DNA of 64,000 nucleotides from Streptomyces ochraceiscleroticus (lineage in GTDB: Bacteria > Actinomycetota > Actinomycetes > Streptomycetales > Streptomycetaceae): assembly GCF_000720485.1 (NCBI RefSeq), contig NZ_JOAX01000027.1, forward strand, positions 38,687-102,686, written 5' to 3'. The position numbers were made by a program, and so were the translations under genes. This document shows, piece by piece, positions 35,899-44,335 of the stretch. The notes beneath the pieces were generated by a model. The model was not told the DNA's origin. It saw nothing but the letters and a program-made list of their open reading frames with translations, and made no database searches. Each line of letters starts with the position of its first letter. Position 1 is the stretch's first letter.

Positions 35899-35986
35899 TG
35901 GTGTCCGAGGGGGGACTTGAACCCCCACGCCCGATAAAGGGCACTAGCACCTCAAGCTAGCGCGTCTGCCATTCCGCCACCCGGAC
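35899..35986 (-). tRNA. tRNA-Leu (GAG)
   Basis: On the minus strand the gene begins GTCCGGGTGGCGGAATGGC. The anticodon arm is GCTAGCTTGAGGTGCTAGT with anticodon GAG, followed by a long variable arm (GTGCCCTTTATCGGGCGT, a class II tRNA), the T arm GGGGGTTCAAGTCCCCC, and the acceptor strand CTCGGAC pairing with GTCCGGG. The discriminator base is A and the CCA end is encoded (35899-35901). It reads CUC, and by wobble CUU, codons. Confidence 0.97.
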
Positions 35987-36236
35987 AAGGTGTCTGTCGG
36001 GCGGGCCGCCTGGGCCGTTCCGACGTGGAAAACCATAGCAAACATTTGGGGGTGGTCGATCACGCGCTCGGCCGGGGGGTTCCGGGGGCCGCGCCGCCGC
36101 GGGCCTGTGACCAGCGTGTGTCGGGGGTATTGCGGCCTTGGGTGCGGGCCGGGGGAGAGGGAGGATGGCAGCAGACCCCGCCGCGGTGACCGCGCGTACC
36201 GGCGCGAGCCGCGGCCGTGAAGCATGAGGAGGCAGC

Positions 36237-37583
36237 GTGAGCGAGTCGAAGCCCGCACCGGACACGACGAGGCAGGTGCCGGCCGTCACCGGCGAGGACG
36301 AGGTCGTCGACCTGTGCCGCGATCTGATCCGGATGGACACGAGCAACTACGGCGATCACTCGGGCCCGGGGGAGCGCGTGGCCGCCGAGTACGTGGCGGA
36401 GAAGCTCGCCGAGGTCGGGCTGGAACCGCAGATCTTCGAGTCGCACAAGGGGCGCGCGTCCACCGTGGCCCGCATCCAGGGCGAGGACCCGTCGCGGCCC
36501 GCGCTGCTGATCCACGGGCACACGGACGTCGTACCGGCCAACGCCGTGGACTGGACGCACCACCCGTTCTCGGGCGAGATCGTGGACGGGTGCGTGTGGG
36601 GACGCGGCGCCGTCGACATGAAGGACATGGACGCGATGACGCTGGCGGTCGTCCGCGACCGGCTGCGCACGGGCCGCAAGCCCCCGCGGGACATCGTGCT
36701 GGCGTTCCTCGCGGACGAGGAGGCCGGCGGCGTGTACGGAGCGGGCCACCTCGTCCGGGAGCACCCGGAGCTGTTCGAGGGCGTCACGGAGGCGATCAGC
36801 GAGGTCGGCGGGTTCTCGTTCACCGTCAACGAGAATCTGCGGCTCTACCTCGTCGAGACGGCCCAGAAGGGCATGGACTGGATGAAGCTGACCGTGGACG
36901 GCACGGCCGGCCACGGTTCGATGATCCACAGGGACAACGCGATCACCGAGCTGTCCGAGGCGGTCGCGCGGCTGGGGCGGTACGAGTTCCCGGTGCGGGT
37001 GACCAAGACGCTGCGGCACTTCCTCGACGAGCTCTCGGACGCGCTGGGCACCGAGCTCGACCCGGAGAACATGGACGAGACGCTCGCCAAGCTCGGCGGC
37101 ATCGCCAAGCTCATCGGCGCCTCGCTGCGGAACACCGCCAACCCGACGCAGCTCGGGGCCGGGTACAAGGTCAACGTCATCCCCGGACAGGCCACCGCGC
37201 ACGTCGACGGGCGCTTCCTGCCGGGGTACGAGGAGGAGTTCCACGCCGACCTGGACCGGATTCTCGGGCCGCGGGTCAAGCGCGAGCCGATGCACGCGGA
37301 CAAGGCGCTGGAGACCACCTTCGACGGCGCCCTCGTGGATGCCATGCAGACCGCGCTGCGCGCCGAGGACCCGATCGCGAAGGCCGTGCCGTACATGCTC
37401 TCCGCCGGTACGGACGCGAAGCACTTCGACAACCTCGGCATCCGCGGCTTCGGATTCGCGCCGCTGAAGCTGCCGCCGGAGCTGGACTTCGCGGGGATGT
37501 TCCACGGCGTGGACGAGCGGGTGCCGGTGGATGCCCTCAAGTTCGGTACGCGGGTGCTCGACCGGTTCATCGAGCTGAGCTGA
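36237..37583 (+). CDS. M20-family metallopeptidase
   Basis: A 448-residue zinc peptidase/deacylase of the M20 (ArgE/DapE/carboxypeptidase) family. Metal ligands are visible in LLIHGHTDVVPA (His, with catalytic Asp two on), GAVDMKD (bridging Asp), and FLADEEAGG (catalytic Glu and metal Glu); a lid domain with DGTAGHGSMIH follows, and the last histidine is in AGMFHGVDE. The GTG start has GAGGAGG 8 nt upstream. There is no signal peptide, so it is cytoplasmic. It probably cleaves dipeptides or N-acyl amino acids. It precedes the chaplin genes but has no evident link to them. Confidence 0.93.
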   Translation: MSESKPAPDTTRQVPAVTGEDEVVDLCRDLIRMDTSNYGDHSGPGERVAAEYVAEKLAEVGLEPQIFESHKGRASTVARIQGEDPSRPALLIHGHTDVVPANAVDWTHHPFSGEIVDGCVWGRGAVDMKDMDAMTLAVVRDRLRTGRKPPRDIVLAFLADEEAGGVYGAGHLVREHPELFEGVTEAISEVGGFSFTVNENLRLYLVETAQKGMDWMKLTVDGTAGHGSMIHRDNAITELSEAVARLGRYEFPVRVTKTLRHFLDELSDALGTELDPENMDETLAKLGGIAKLIGASLRNTANPTQLGAGYKVNVIPGQATAHVDGRFLPGYEEEFHADLDRILGPRVKREPMHADKALETTFDGALVDAMQTALRAEDPIAKAVPYMLSAGTDAKHFDNLGIRGFGFAPLKLPPELDFAGMFHGVDERVPVDALKFGTRVLDRFIELS

Positions 37584-37776
37584 GGCCGCGCGGCGACCGG
37601 AATCGGGGCCGCGCAGGCCGGCGCCGTCGGCGCCGTGCGTCAACCCGGGTCAGCCTTTCGTGAGCACTTAACTGAAAAGAGTGAATGAAACCATAGGCTC
37701 GTAGCTTCAATACATCTTCCTCGTTACATGGAGTGCGGCCCGAAGTTTGCGGCCGCATTGCCTACAAGGAGGAACA

Positions 37777-38010
37777 ATGATCAAGAAGGTCGTCGCTGCT
37801 GCGGCTGCTGCTGGTGGTCTGATGCTCGCGGGCGCGGGTCTGGCCGTCGCCGACTCGGGTGCGCAGGGTGCTGCCCTCAACTCGCCCGGTGTCCTTTCCG
37901 GCAACACCGTTCAGGTGCCGGTGCACGTTCCGGTGAACGCCTGCGGCAACACGGTCTCCGTGATCGGGCTGCTGAACCCCGCCTTCGGCAACACCTGCGT
38001 CAACGACTGA
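37777..38010 (+). CDS. chpH: Short chaplin ChpH
   Basis: A 77-residue secreted hydrophobic protein that assembles at the air-water interface into amyloid-like fibrils coating aerial hyphae and spores. A signal peptide of about 26 residues ends in AVADSG, followed by one chaplin domain (SPGVLSGNTVQVPVHVPVN, then CGNTVSVIGLLNPAFGNTC) with the two conserved cysteines. The sequence matches ChpH almost throughout, as I remember it. A very strong AAGGAGG precedes the ATG, in keeping with high expression. It is followed by a hairpin and chpC, the same order as in S. coelicolor. Confidence 0.96.
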   Translation: MIKKVVAAAAAAGGLMLAGAGLAVADSGAQGAALNSPGVLSGNTVQVPVHVPVNACGNTVSVIGLLNPAFGNTCVND

Positions 38011-38046
38011 CGTTGAGCATCACCCCGATGAGGGCGTGATCCCGGT

Positions 38047-38081
38047 CGGCCCCGCAGCGCGCGCCATGCGCTCCGGGGCCG
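38047..38081 (+). terminator. Terminator after chpH
   Basis: CGGCCCC pairs with GGGGCCG, with an inner AGCGC/GCGCT stem, 36 bp after chpH and followed by GGGCTTT. A second 9-bp stem, GACGGACGG / CCGTCCGTC, follows at 38092-38119 in the chpC leader. Confidence 0.65.
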
Positions 38082-38182
38082 TCGGGCTTTCGACGGACGG
38101 ATACCCACGACCGTCCGTCCCGGCGGACGAGAACCCACGCTCTGTCCGCCCTTCGAAAAGCGAAAAGGGGAAGGGACGACCT

Positions 38183-39052
38183 ATGCGTAAGGTCGCGAGA
38201 AAAAGCCTGATCACCGTGGTGGCCGCGAGTGGCGCACTCGCTGTTTCCGGCGGTTACGCGCACGCGGATTCGGGCACGAGCGGCGCGTCCGCTCATTCAC
38301 CGGGGGTGCTGTCGGGAAATACGGTCCAGGTCCCGGTCCATGTCCCGGTCAATGTCTGCGGGAACACCGTGAATGTGGTCGGCCTGCTCAACCCGGCCGC
38401 GGGGAACAGCTGCGGGAACGGCTCCGGCGGCGGAGCGCACGGCTCGGGCCCGAGCGCCGGGGCGAAGGGCGGTACCCACGACTCCCCGGGCGTCGGCTCG
38501 GGGAACACCGTGCAGGTGTCCGTGGACGCCCCGGTCAACGCCTGCGGGAACACCGTGGATGTCGTGGGCGCGCTCAACCCCGCCACGGGTGCCGAATGCG
38601 GGGATGACGCGCCGTCCCGCCCCGGCGAGCCGGAGCCCCCCGGCGGGCCGGAATCCCCGGGTGGGCCGGAATCCCCGGGTGGGCCGGAATCCCCGGGTGA
38701 GCCGGAGTCGCCGAGCCCGTCCCAGCCACCGGGCGACGGCACGACGCCCCCGACCCAGCCGCCGGGCGACGGCACGACGCCGCCGTCGCACGAGCCGGGT
38801 GATTCGGGCGGGCCGGGGTCGACGCCGCCGGGTGGCGACGAGGGCTCCGGCCTGCATCCGCAGTCCCCGCCGCGCTCGCACGAGGAGATCGTCACCACGC
38901 CCGCGGCCGACGCCCCGCCCACCGCGGACGGACAGCTTGCGCAGACGGGCACGGGCCCGGTGGGTGTGCTGCTCCCGGCCGGCGCGGCCCTGCTCGGCGC
39001 GGGCGTCCTCGTGTACCGCAAGGCCCGCACGGCGGGAGGAGCGCGGGGGTGA
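38183..39052 (+). CDS. chpC: Long chaplin with sortase signal (ChpC type)
   Basis: A 289-residue wall-anchored chaplin. After a signal peptide (to about residue 30) come two chaplin domains, SPGVLSGNTVQVPVHVPVN with CGNTVNVVGLLNPAAGNSC, and SPGVGSGNTVQVSVDAPVN with CGNTVDVVGALNPATGAEC. A Pro/Gly/Ser/Glu-rich spacer with GGPESP repeats follows. The C terminus has the sortase motif LAQTG, a hydrophobic helix (VGVLLPAGAALLGAGVLVY) and a basic tail. It should be exported, cleaved at LAQT-G by a class E sortase and attached to peptidoglycan, where it seeds short chaplins. The ATG has GGAAGGGAC upstream. Confidence 0.94.
   Translation: MRKVARKSLITVVAASGALAVSGGYAHADSGTSGASAHSPGVLSGNTVQVPVHVPVNVCGNTVNVVGLLNPAAGNSCGNGSGGGAHGSGPSAGAKGGTHDSPGVGSGNTVQVSVDAPVNACGNTVDVVGALNPATGAECGDDAPSRPGEPEPPGGPESPGGPESPGGPESPGEPESPSPSQPPGDGTTPPTQPPGDGTTPPSHEPGDSGGPGSTPPGGDEGSGLHPQSPPRSHEEIVTTPAADAPPTADGQLAQTGTGPVGVLLPAGAALLGAGVLVYRKARTAGGARG
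38645..38698. repeat. Three 18-bp tandem repeats in chpC
   Basis: Three identical copies of GGGCCGGAATCCCCGGGT encode GPESPG repeats in the wall-spanning spacer; a fourth, degenerate copy follows. A second tandem repeat (QPPGDGTTPP twice) lies just downstream. Exact identity suggests recent slippage, so the spacer length may vary between strains. Confidence 0.85.
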
Positions 39053-39200
39053 CCGGGAGGGGTGCCGCCGAGGGATGATTATCGGCCGCCGCGCGTGAAG
39101 AATCGGCCGTTCTCGGCGGAGCGGCAGGCGGATCGTTCGCGGACCGGGTAGTTCCGCGAAGCGGTACAAAACCGGAGGAAAGACTGCGCTTTACGGTGCT

Positions 39201-39229
39201 GCCCCGCCACCGGTGTTCCGGGGCGGGGC
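39201..39229. terminator. Hairpin between chpC and DUF5703 gene
   Basis: GCCCCGCC pairs with GGCGGGGC across a 13-nt loop, followed by GCCTTTC. It lies in the 238-bp gap between the convergent chpC and the DUF5703 gene and is a likely terminator; the rest of the gap shows nothing else. Confidence 0.55.
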
Positions 39230-39290
39230 GCCTTTCACGCCCCGTCCGACCCGGCGGTCGGGGCGTCATCGGACCCGGCACGGGCCCGTA

Positions 39291-39479
39291 TCACCAGGTC
39301 GCGCGAATCTGGCGGATGATCCGGCGGCGCAGCCGCACCTTGCGGCTGCCGTCGGGGTTGAGGCGGAGGCGGTCCAACTCCCAGTGTCCGTACTCGGCGT
39401 GGTCTGTCAGCAGGCGTGTGGCGGCCTTGCGGGAGACCCCCCGCGGCACATACACATCGCAGAATTCATATTCCGGCAT
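39291..39479 (-). CDS. DUF5703 small protein
   Basis: A 62-residue basic protein (MPEYEFCDVYVPRGVSRKAA...) of the DUF5703 family, conserved in streptomycetes and relatives near this locus. There are no membrane segments or catalytic motifs. The arginine-rich C-terminal half (KVRLRRRIIRQIR) suggests nucleic-acid or membrane contact. It is divergent from the acidic protein gene 47 bp away. Function is unknown. Confidence 0.85.
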   Translation of the reverse strand: MPEYEFCDVYVPRGVSRKAATRLLTDHAEYGHWELDRLRLNPDGSRKVRLRRRIIRQIRATW

Positions 39480-39513
39480 CGCATCTATTGTGCGGGACCG
39501 GCCCGGGTACGGA

Positions 39514-39519
39514 TAGCGT
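39514..39519 (+). promoter_or_regulatory. -10 element TAGCGT, leaderless start of acidic protein gene
   Basis: TAGCGT ends 7 nt before the ATG at 39527 and there is no ribosome-binding site, so the transcript probably begins at the start codon. Confidence 0.45.
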
Positions 39520-39526
39520 CTGCACT

Positions 39527-40414
39527 ATGTCTGATGCTGCGCAGCCCTCCGCTGCCGAGGTACGTGCCGCCGCCGAGGCGGTCAAAGCCGCGCTGGACCG
39601 TCACCTCGACGCGGTGGAACGCCGCTCGGGCGAGGACGATGCCGCCGTTTACGCCGCGTTCGACGAGCTGGCCGCGGCGGCCGAGGCGTACGACGAGCTG
39701 CTCTACGACACTTACGACGAGGTCACGCCGTTCGAGATCCCCGGCAGCGACGGCCTGCCCGCGTACGCGGGGCCCGAGGAGCCGAGCGCGCTCAGCGTGC
39801 TGATCCGCCGGGACTACACCGTCGTGGAGCCGCAGCGGCTGCTGTCGCAGGCGCAGCGCATCGCCGATCTCGACCCCGGCTCGGCCACGGAACCGGGCGC
39901 CGCGCAGAGCCCGTCCAGGCCCGGCGGGAACGCGGCGGCCGCCGTGGTCGGCAGCAGCGTGCACGCGGCGCTCGGCGTGCTCTTCGGGGAGTACGAGCCG
40001 GACGAGATCGCCTCCCGGCACAAGGAGTTCGGCCTGGAGGAAGGCGACTCCACGCTGTGGGTGGCGGCCGCGGAGGAACCGCCGGAGCCGGGCGAATGGC
40101 TCGCCGCCCCCTTCGAGCAGGCCGACCCGCAGCGCGTCGTCTGCCGCTTCGACGTCAGCTCCGTCTTCGACGAAGAGCTGGACTTCGAGGACGAGCGGGA
40201 TGAAGTCGACGAGGTCGACGAGGACGTGGCGGACGACGAGAGCGTGGAGGACGACGAAGACGTGGACGTGGCCTCGGAAGAGGACGTGGACACGGAGGGG
40301 GACGAGGACTCGGAGGGGGACAACGGCGCGAACGGGGCCCGCCGGGGGAACGGGAACAGCCGGGGCGGGACCGCGGCCGACCCCGAGCTCGAGGTCATCG
40401 ACCGGGAGCGCTGA
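39527..40414 (+). CDS. Uncharacterised protein with acidic C-terminal tail
   Basis: A 295-residue soluble protein. The first 65 residues are helical (AEAVKAALDRHLDAVERRSG), the middle is a compact domain of unknown family, and the last 90 residues are an Asp/Glu-rich low-complexity tail (DEVDEVDEDVADDESVEDDE), followed by a Gly/Asn/Arg patch. Such tails often bind basic proteins or mimic nucleic acid. Its conserved place beside DUF5703 and the chaplins suggests a core streptomycete gene. I do not recognise a function. Confidence 0.8.
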   Translation: MSDAAQPSAAEVRAAAEAVKAALDRHLDAVERRSGEDDAAVYAAFDELAAAAEAYDELLYDTYDEVTPFEIPGSDGLPAYAGPEEPSALSVLIRRDYTVVEPQRLLSQAQRIADLDPGSATEPGAAQSPSRPGGNAAAAVVGSSVHAALGVLFGEYEPDEIASRHKEFGLEEGDSTLWVAAAEEPPEPGEWLAAPFEQADPQRVVCRFDVSSVFDEELDFEDERDEVDEVDEDVADDESVEDDEDVDVASEEDVDTEGDEDSEGDNGANGARRGNGNSRGGTAADPELEVIDRER

Positions 40415-40452
40415 GGGCCGGGGGCCGGGCCCCGGGCCCGGTGGTTCTGCGC

Positions 40453-40512
40453 GCCCCGGAGCCCCCGCGTGCACGGCCGGTGACGCCGGCCGCCGCGGCG
40501 GGGCTCCGGGGC
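40453..40512. terminator. Large bidirectional hairpin
   Basis: GCCCCGGAGCCCC (40453-40465) pairs perfectly with GGGGCTCCGGGGC (40500-40512), enclosing a second stem GGCCGG-TGACG-CCGGCC. It lies between the stop of the acidic protein gene (+) and that of the RecD2-like gene (-). Confidence 0.65.
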
Positions 40513-40519
40513 GGCGTGC

Positions 40520-43198
40520 TCACGACGCGTCCGTCTGCCATTCGGCCTGCTGCAGGTTGAGGAGCGTGCGCAGGCGGGTCGTGCGGTCCTTGGCCGGGAT
40601 TTCGGCGACCGCGCGGGGGAGTGCCTGGTCGGCTCCCTGCACCACGGACAGATGGCGCTCGCCGCGTCCGAAGGCGGTGTAGACCCAGGCGCGGGTCAGT
40701 CCCGGGGCCGCGTCGCCCGGCACCACCACCACGGCCGCCGGCCAGCGCATCCCCGCGGCCTGGTGGGCGGTGAGTGCCCAGCCGTGCCGCAGCGCGCCGC
40801 CCGCCACCTCATCTCGGGGCACGACGACGGGGGCGCCGCCGCAGTCCAGGTGCAGCCCGTCCGCGTCCGCTCCGGTGACCTGGCCCGGCACCGTACGGCC
40901 GGGAGCCGGGCTGTACGCCACCCGGTCGCCGGGGTCGAAGCCGCCGAACTTGCCGGGGCCCGGGTTCAGCCGCTCCTTGAGCGCGGCGTTGAGCGCGCGG
41001 GTGCCCGCGGCGCCGCCGTGCCCGACGGTGATGACCTGGGTGTCCGCTGTCGGTACGCCGATCGCGCGCGGTACGGAGTCGGCGACGAGCTGGACCGTAC
41101 GGTGCACCGCCTCGCCGGCGTCCCGCACCGGGACTATCACGACCTCCTTCTCCGGCGCCTCGACCTCCGTCAGCTCGCCGATGCCGATGCCGGAGACCAG
41201 CTCGCCGATGGGACCGAAGTCGGGGGTACGGGAGGCCACCTGCGGGCAGCAGCGGGCGGCGAGCAGGTCGGCGAAGAGCCGGCCGGGCCCGGCGGACCAC
41301 AGCACGCCGGGGTCGCCGCTGAGCACGAGGCGGGTGCCGTCGGCCAGCGACTCGATGAGCAGCGCGGCGGTCTCCAGGTCGAGCTGCGGCGCGTCGAGCA
41401 CGACGAGCAGGTCGAGGGCGAGCGAGCCGTCCGCGTCCCGGCCGGGACCTTCGCGGCCGGCCAGCAGACCGCCGAGCGTGACGGCGGCGGGCTGCCCGGC
41501 GGCTGCCGCGGGGGCGGCCGCCGTCGGTACGCCGGAGGCGTCGTACTGCGCGGTGGCTTCGGTGACCAGGTCCGCGAACCGGCGGCGACCGTCCGCGGTG
41601 TGGGTGGCGCCGACGGCCCGCAGGCCGAGCGCGCGGGCCGCGGCGATCAGCGCGGCGGGCTCGGCGCGGGCGGCCTCGCCGCCGGTGTGCGCGACCAGGC
41701 CGCTGTGCGCGGCGGCCCGGATGAGCTCCCCGGCGGAGGACGAGGGCGCGGCCGCGGCGACGGCATCCCAGCGCGCGGCCGAGACCCGCGGCGGGCGCGG
41801 GGCGATGTCGGCGGTGCCGGGAGCGGGGGCGTCCGGGGCGGGGGTGTCCGGGTCGGTACCGGCTTCCGCTGCCAGGTCCACGTCCACCTCGGCGTCCGCC
41901 TCCGCGTCGCCCTCTGGGGCGGCCTCCGTGGCGGCTTCGGTGTCGGCGGACGCGGGCGCTTCCGCGTCCGCTTCTGCGTCCGTCCCGGGGATCGGCTCGA
42001 AGGTGTTGAGCAGGCGGGAGAGGCCGTCCGCGACGCTCTCCTCGGCCATCGCGAAGCGGTCGAGGCCGAACAGCAGCCGGACGGGCCGCTCCTCGTCGTC
42101 CTCGGCGTCCGCCGGGCGCGGCGGCGCCGACGGGTCGTCCAGGGCATCCTGGAACACCAGCACCTCGCCCTCGGCGATCGCCGTCTGCAGGGCCTCGTCC
42201 GGGTCGGGAACGGCCCGCGCTGCCAGCGCGGCACGCAGGGCGCTCGCCTCCAGCGCGGAGTGCCCCGCCAGCGCGGCCTGCTCCAGCAGCCAGCCGATCA
42301 GGGCCTGGCCACGGCGCTCGTCGCCCGGCCCGCACTCGGGACCGAGCAGGGCCCGGGCGAAGGTGTCGGCCTGCTCCGGCCGCACGCCCGCGACCGCCAG
42401 GAGCCGCCAGGGGTCCTCGCGCAGCGTCTCGCCGGCCTGCTCGCCGAGCGCCCGTACGGCCTTCTCGGCCAGCGCCTCGGGAGCGCCGCCCGCCGCGAGG
42501 ACCTGGCGCGCCCCGTCGATCCCGGGGGCGAGGGGCCCGCTCAGCGCCTCCCGCGCCGCGGCACCCTGCGGGCCGGAGCCCTGTGCCCCGGGCCCCTGCG
42601 GACCGCCCGGCCGCGCCCCCTGCGGGCCGCCGCCAGAAGCAGTACCGGGGGCGTACGCGCCGCCCGCCGGCCCGCCGTCCGTGCCCGTCGGCCCGACCTC
42701 CGCGCGTGCCGGTCCGCCGGCACCCGGTGCCCCCGGCCCGGCAGCCGCAGCCGTACCGGGGCCCTGCCCGGCCGGCGGCCTGCCGCCGTTCGCCACAGGG
42801 CGGCCCCCGGGAGCGGCACCGGCTCCACCGCCCGCACCGGCCGGAGCGCCGGGTGCCCCCGAGGCACCCGGCGCGGCCGTCGTGCCCGCCGCGCCCCGCC
42901 CCGTCGGAGCCGGGCCGCGCGGTGTCTCGGTGAAGAAGGACGCCGCCGACCGCTCGCCGCTCTCCACGGCCCGCACAGCGGCCGCCAGCGCGGCGGCCGA
43001 AGCCTTGCTCCCGTCCGCGCCGCCGGCACCCGCACCGGCCCCGGCGACCGCCGCACCACCTCCCGTACCGGCCGCGCCGCCCGCGGACGCGGGGCCCGCG
43101 TCAGCGCCCTCGGGCCGCGGGCCGCCATCGCCCGCCGGGGCCGGCGGCTCCGGGGCCTCGGCAGGGGCGGGGGCGCCGGTGGGGTGGTCGGTGTTCAC
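40520..43198 (-). CDS. RecD2-like protein with degenerate ATPase motifs
   Basis: An 892-residue protein. Residues 1-220 are Ala/Gly/Pro low complexity. Residues about 230-290 resemble the helix-hairpin-helix region of RecD2 helicases. Residues 470-890 follow the RecD2 motor layout, but the motifs are eroded. At the Walker A position is SGLVAHTGGEAARAEP with no GKT/S; at Walker B is LLVVLDAPQLD instead of DEAS; motif III is LVLSGDPGVLWSAGPGRLF; and the motif VI area is TAHQAAGMRW instead of HKSQGSE. An SH3-like insert (FDPGDRVAYSPAPG) is kept. It is therefore probably not an active helicase and may be a DNA-binding structural relative. The GTG start overlaps the aldo/keto reductase stop by 4 bp. 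Confidence 0.8.
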   Translation of the reverse strand: MNTDHPTGAPAPAEAPEPPAPAGDGGPRPEGADAGPASAGGAAGTGGGAAVAGAGAGAGGADGSKASAAALAAAVRAVESGERSAASFFTETPRGPAPTGRGAAGTTAAPGASGAPGAPAGAGGGAGAAPGGRPVANGGRPPAGQGPGTAAAAGPGAPGAGGPARAEVGPTGTDGGPAGGAYAPGTASGGGPQGARPGGPQGPGAQGSGPQGAAAREALSGPLAPGIDGARQVLAAGGAPEALAEKAVRALGEQAGETLREDPWRLLAVAGVRPEQADTFARALLGPECGPGDERRGQALIGWLLEQAALAGHSALEASALRAALAARAVPDPDEALQTAIAEGEVLVFQDALDDPSAPPRPADAEDDEERPVRLLFGLDRFAMAEESVADGLSRLLNTFEPIPGTDAEADAEAPASADTEAATEAAPEGDAEADAEVDVDLAAEAGTDPDTPAPDAPAPGTADIAPRPPRVSAARWDAVAAAAPSSSAGELIRAAAHSGLVAHTGGEAARAEPAALIAAARALGLRAVGATHTADGRRRFADLVTEATAQYDASGVPTAAAPAAAAGQPAAVTLGGLLAGREGPGRDADGSLALDLLVVLDAPQLDLETAALLIESLADGTRLVLSGDPGVLWSAGPGRLFADLLAARCCPQVASRTPDFGPIGELVSGIGIGELTEVEAPEKEVVIVPVRDAGEAVHRTVQLVADSVPRAIGVPTADTQVITVGHGGAAGTRALNAALKERLNPGPGKFGGFDPGDRVAYSPAPGRTVPGQVTGADADGLHLDCGGAPVVVPRDEVAGGALRHGWALTAHQAAGMRWPAAVVVVPGDAAPGLTRAWVYTAFGRGERHLSVVQGADQALPRAVAEIPAKDRTTRLRTLLNLQQAEWQTDAS

Positions 43199-44178
43199 AG
43201 GGTGCTCCAGTCGTGGTCGGGGTAGCGGTGCACGGGCGCGGAGACGTCGTCCAGTGCACGCCGGATCTCGTCAGGAAGACTAAGGGTCTCCACTGACAAT
43301 GCCGCTCTGAGCTGCTGTGCCGTGCGTGCGCCGACGATCGGCGCGGTCACGCCGGGGCGGTCCCGGAGCCAGCACAGCGCGACCTGGAGCGGGGTGACGG
43401 CGAGGCCGTCCGCCGCCGTGGCGACCGCGTCGACGATGCGGCCGGCGGCGTCGTCGAGATACGGCGCGACGAACGGTGCCAGATGCTCGGACGCGCCGCG
43501 CGAGTCGGGCGGCGTGGCGTGCCGGTACTTGCCCGTGAGGACGCCGCGACCGAGCGGGGAGGAGGGCAGCAGGCCGAGGCCCAGGTCGAGCGCGGCGGGC
43601 AGCACCTCGCGCTCGACGCCGCGCTGGAGGAGGGAGTACTCCATCTGCGCGCTCGCCAGCCGGGCACGCACGGCCGGCGCCGCGAGCTGCCAGGTGGCGG
43701 CCTTGGCGAGCTGCCAGCCGGAGAAGTTCGCGACGCCGACATAGCGCGCGCGGCCGCTGCTGACGGCGGTGTCCAGGGCCTGGAGCGTCTCCTCCAGCGG
43801 CGTGGCCGGGTCGAAGGCGTGGACCTGCCAGAGGTCGACGTAGTCGGTGCCCAGGCGCTCCAGGGAGTCGTCGAGCGCCGCGAGCAGGTGGCGGCGGGAG
43901 CCGTCGACCCTGCGGTCCGCCTCCAGGACGCTGCCGGCCTTGGTCGCGATGACCAGGTCGCGGCGGGGCACCATGCCCTCCACGATCCGGCCCAGGAGGT
44001 ACTCGGCGCCGCCGTCGGCATAGACGTCGGCGGTGTCGACGAGGGTGCCGCCCGCCTCCCAGAACGTCTTGAGCTGGTCGGCGGCGTCGCGGTCGTCCGT
44101 GTCGCGCGCCCAGGTCAGCGTGCCCAGGCCGAGACGGGACACGCGCAGGCCGGTGCGGCCGAGGTGCCTTTGCTCCAT
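43195..44178 (-). CDS. Aldo/keto reductase
   Basis: A 327-residue NADPH-dependent oxidoreductase of the aldo/keto reductase family with a TIM-barrel fold. The tetrad is visible: Asp in LVDTADVYADG (with Tyr), Lys in VIATKAG, and the His equivalent in VDLWQVHAFD. The cofactor-binding end is TAPIVGARTAQQL. The ATG at 44178 gives MEQRHLGRTGLRVSRLGLG, a typical start. It overlaps the downstream RecD2-like gene by GTGA, so both are on one mRNA. The substrate is not known, and the link to the DNA-type protein is puzzling. Confidence 0.93.
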   Translation of the reverse strand: MEQRHLGRTGLRVSRLGLGTLTWARDTDDRDAADQLKTFWEAGGTLVDTADVYADGGAEYLLGRIVEGMVPRRDLVIATKAGSVLEADRRVDGSRRHLLAALDDSLERLGTDYVDLWQVHAFDPATPLEETLQALDTAVSSGRARYVGVANFSGWQLAKAATWQLAAPAVRARLASAQMEYSLLQRGVEREVLPAALDLGLGLLPSSPLGRGVLTGKYRHATPPDSRGASEHLAPFVAPYLDDAAGRIVDAVATAADGLAVTPLQVALCWLRDRPGVTAPIVGARTAQQLRAALSVETLSLPDEIRRALDDVSAPVHRYPDHDWSTL

Positions 44179-44302
44179 GAACCCTGAGATTACTGGCCCG
44201 TCCCGGACTTGCGGGGACCTGTGGACAACCGGCAGCGCGGCGGCGGCCGGTGCACGTCTTACGCCAGGCACAGAGCCCGCGTTACAGTCCCCGAGCAGCA
44301 TC

Positions 44303-44318
44303 ATTACCGATGAGTAAT
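44303..44318. promoter_or_regulatory. Palindrome ATTAC-N6-GTAAT between divergent genes
   Basis: Perfect 5-bp arms in an A/T-rich patch of the 157-bp divergent region between the aldo/keto reductase and the LLM oxidoreductase, 17 bp before the LLM start. It is a possible operator or promoter element. Confidence 0.35.
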
Positions 44319-44335
44319 TCGAGTGAGGGAGCCGC

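Noticed and set aside
36060..37643. A 527-codon minus-strand frame over the M20 peptidase
   Set aside because: Antisense to a clear M20 enzyme, no domain, composition typical of the complementary frame.
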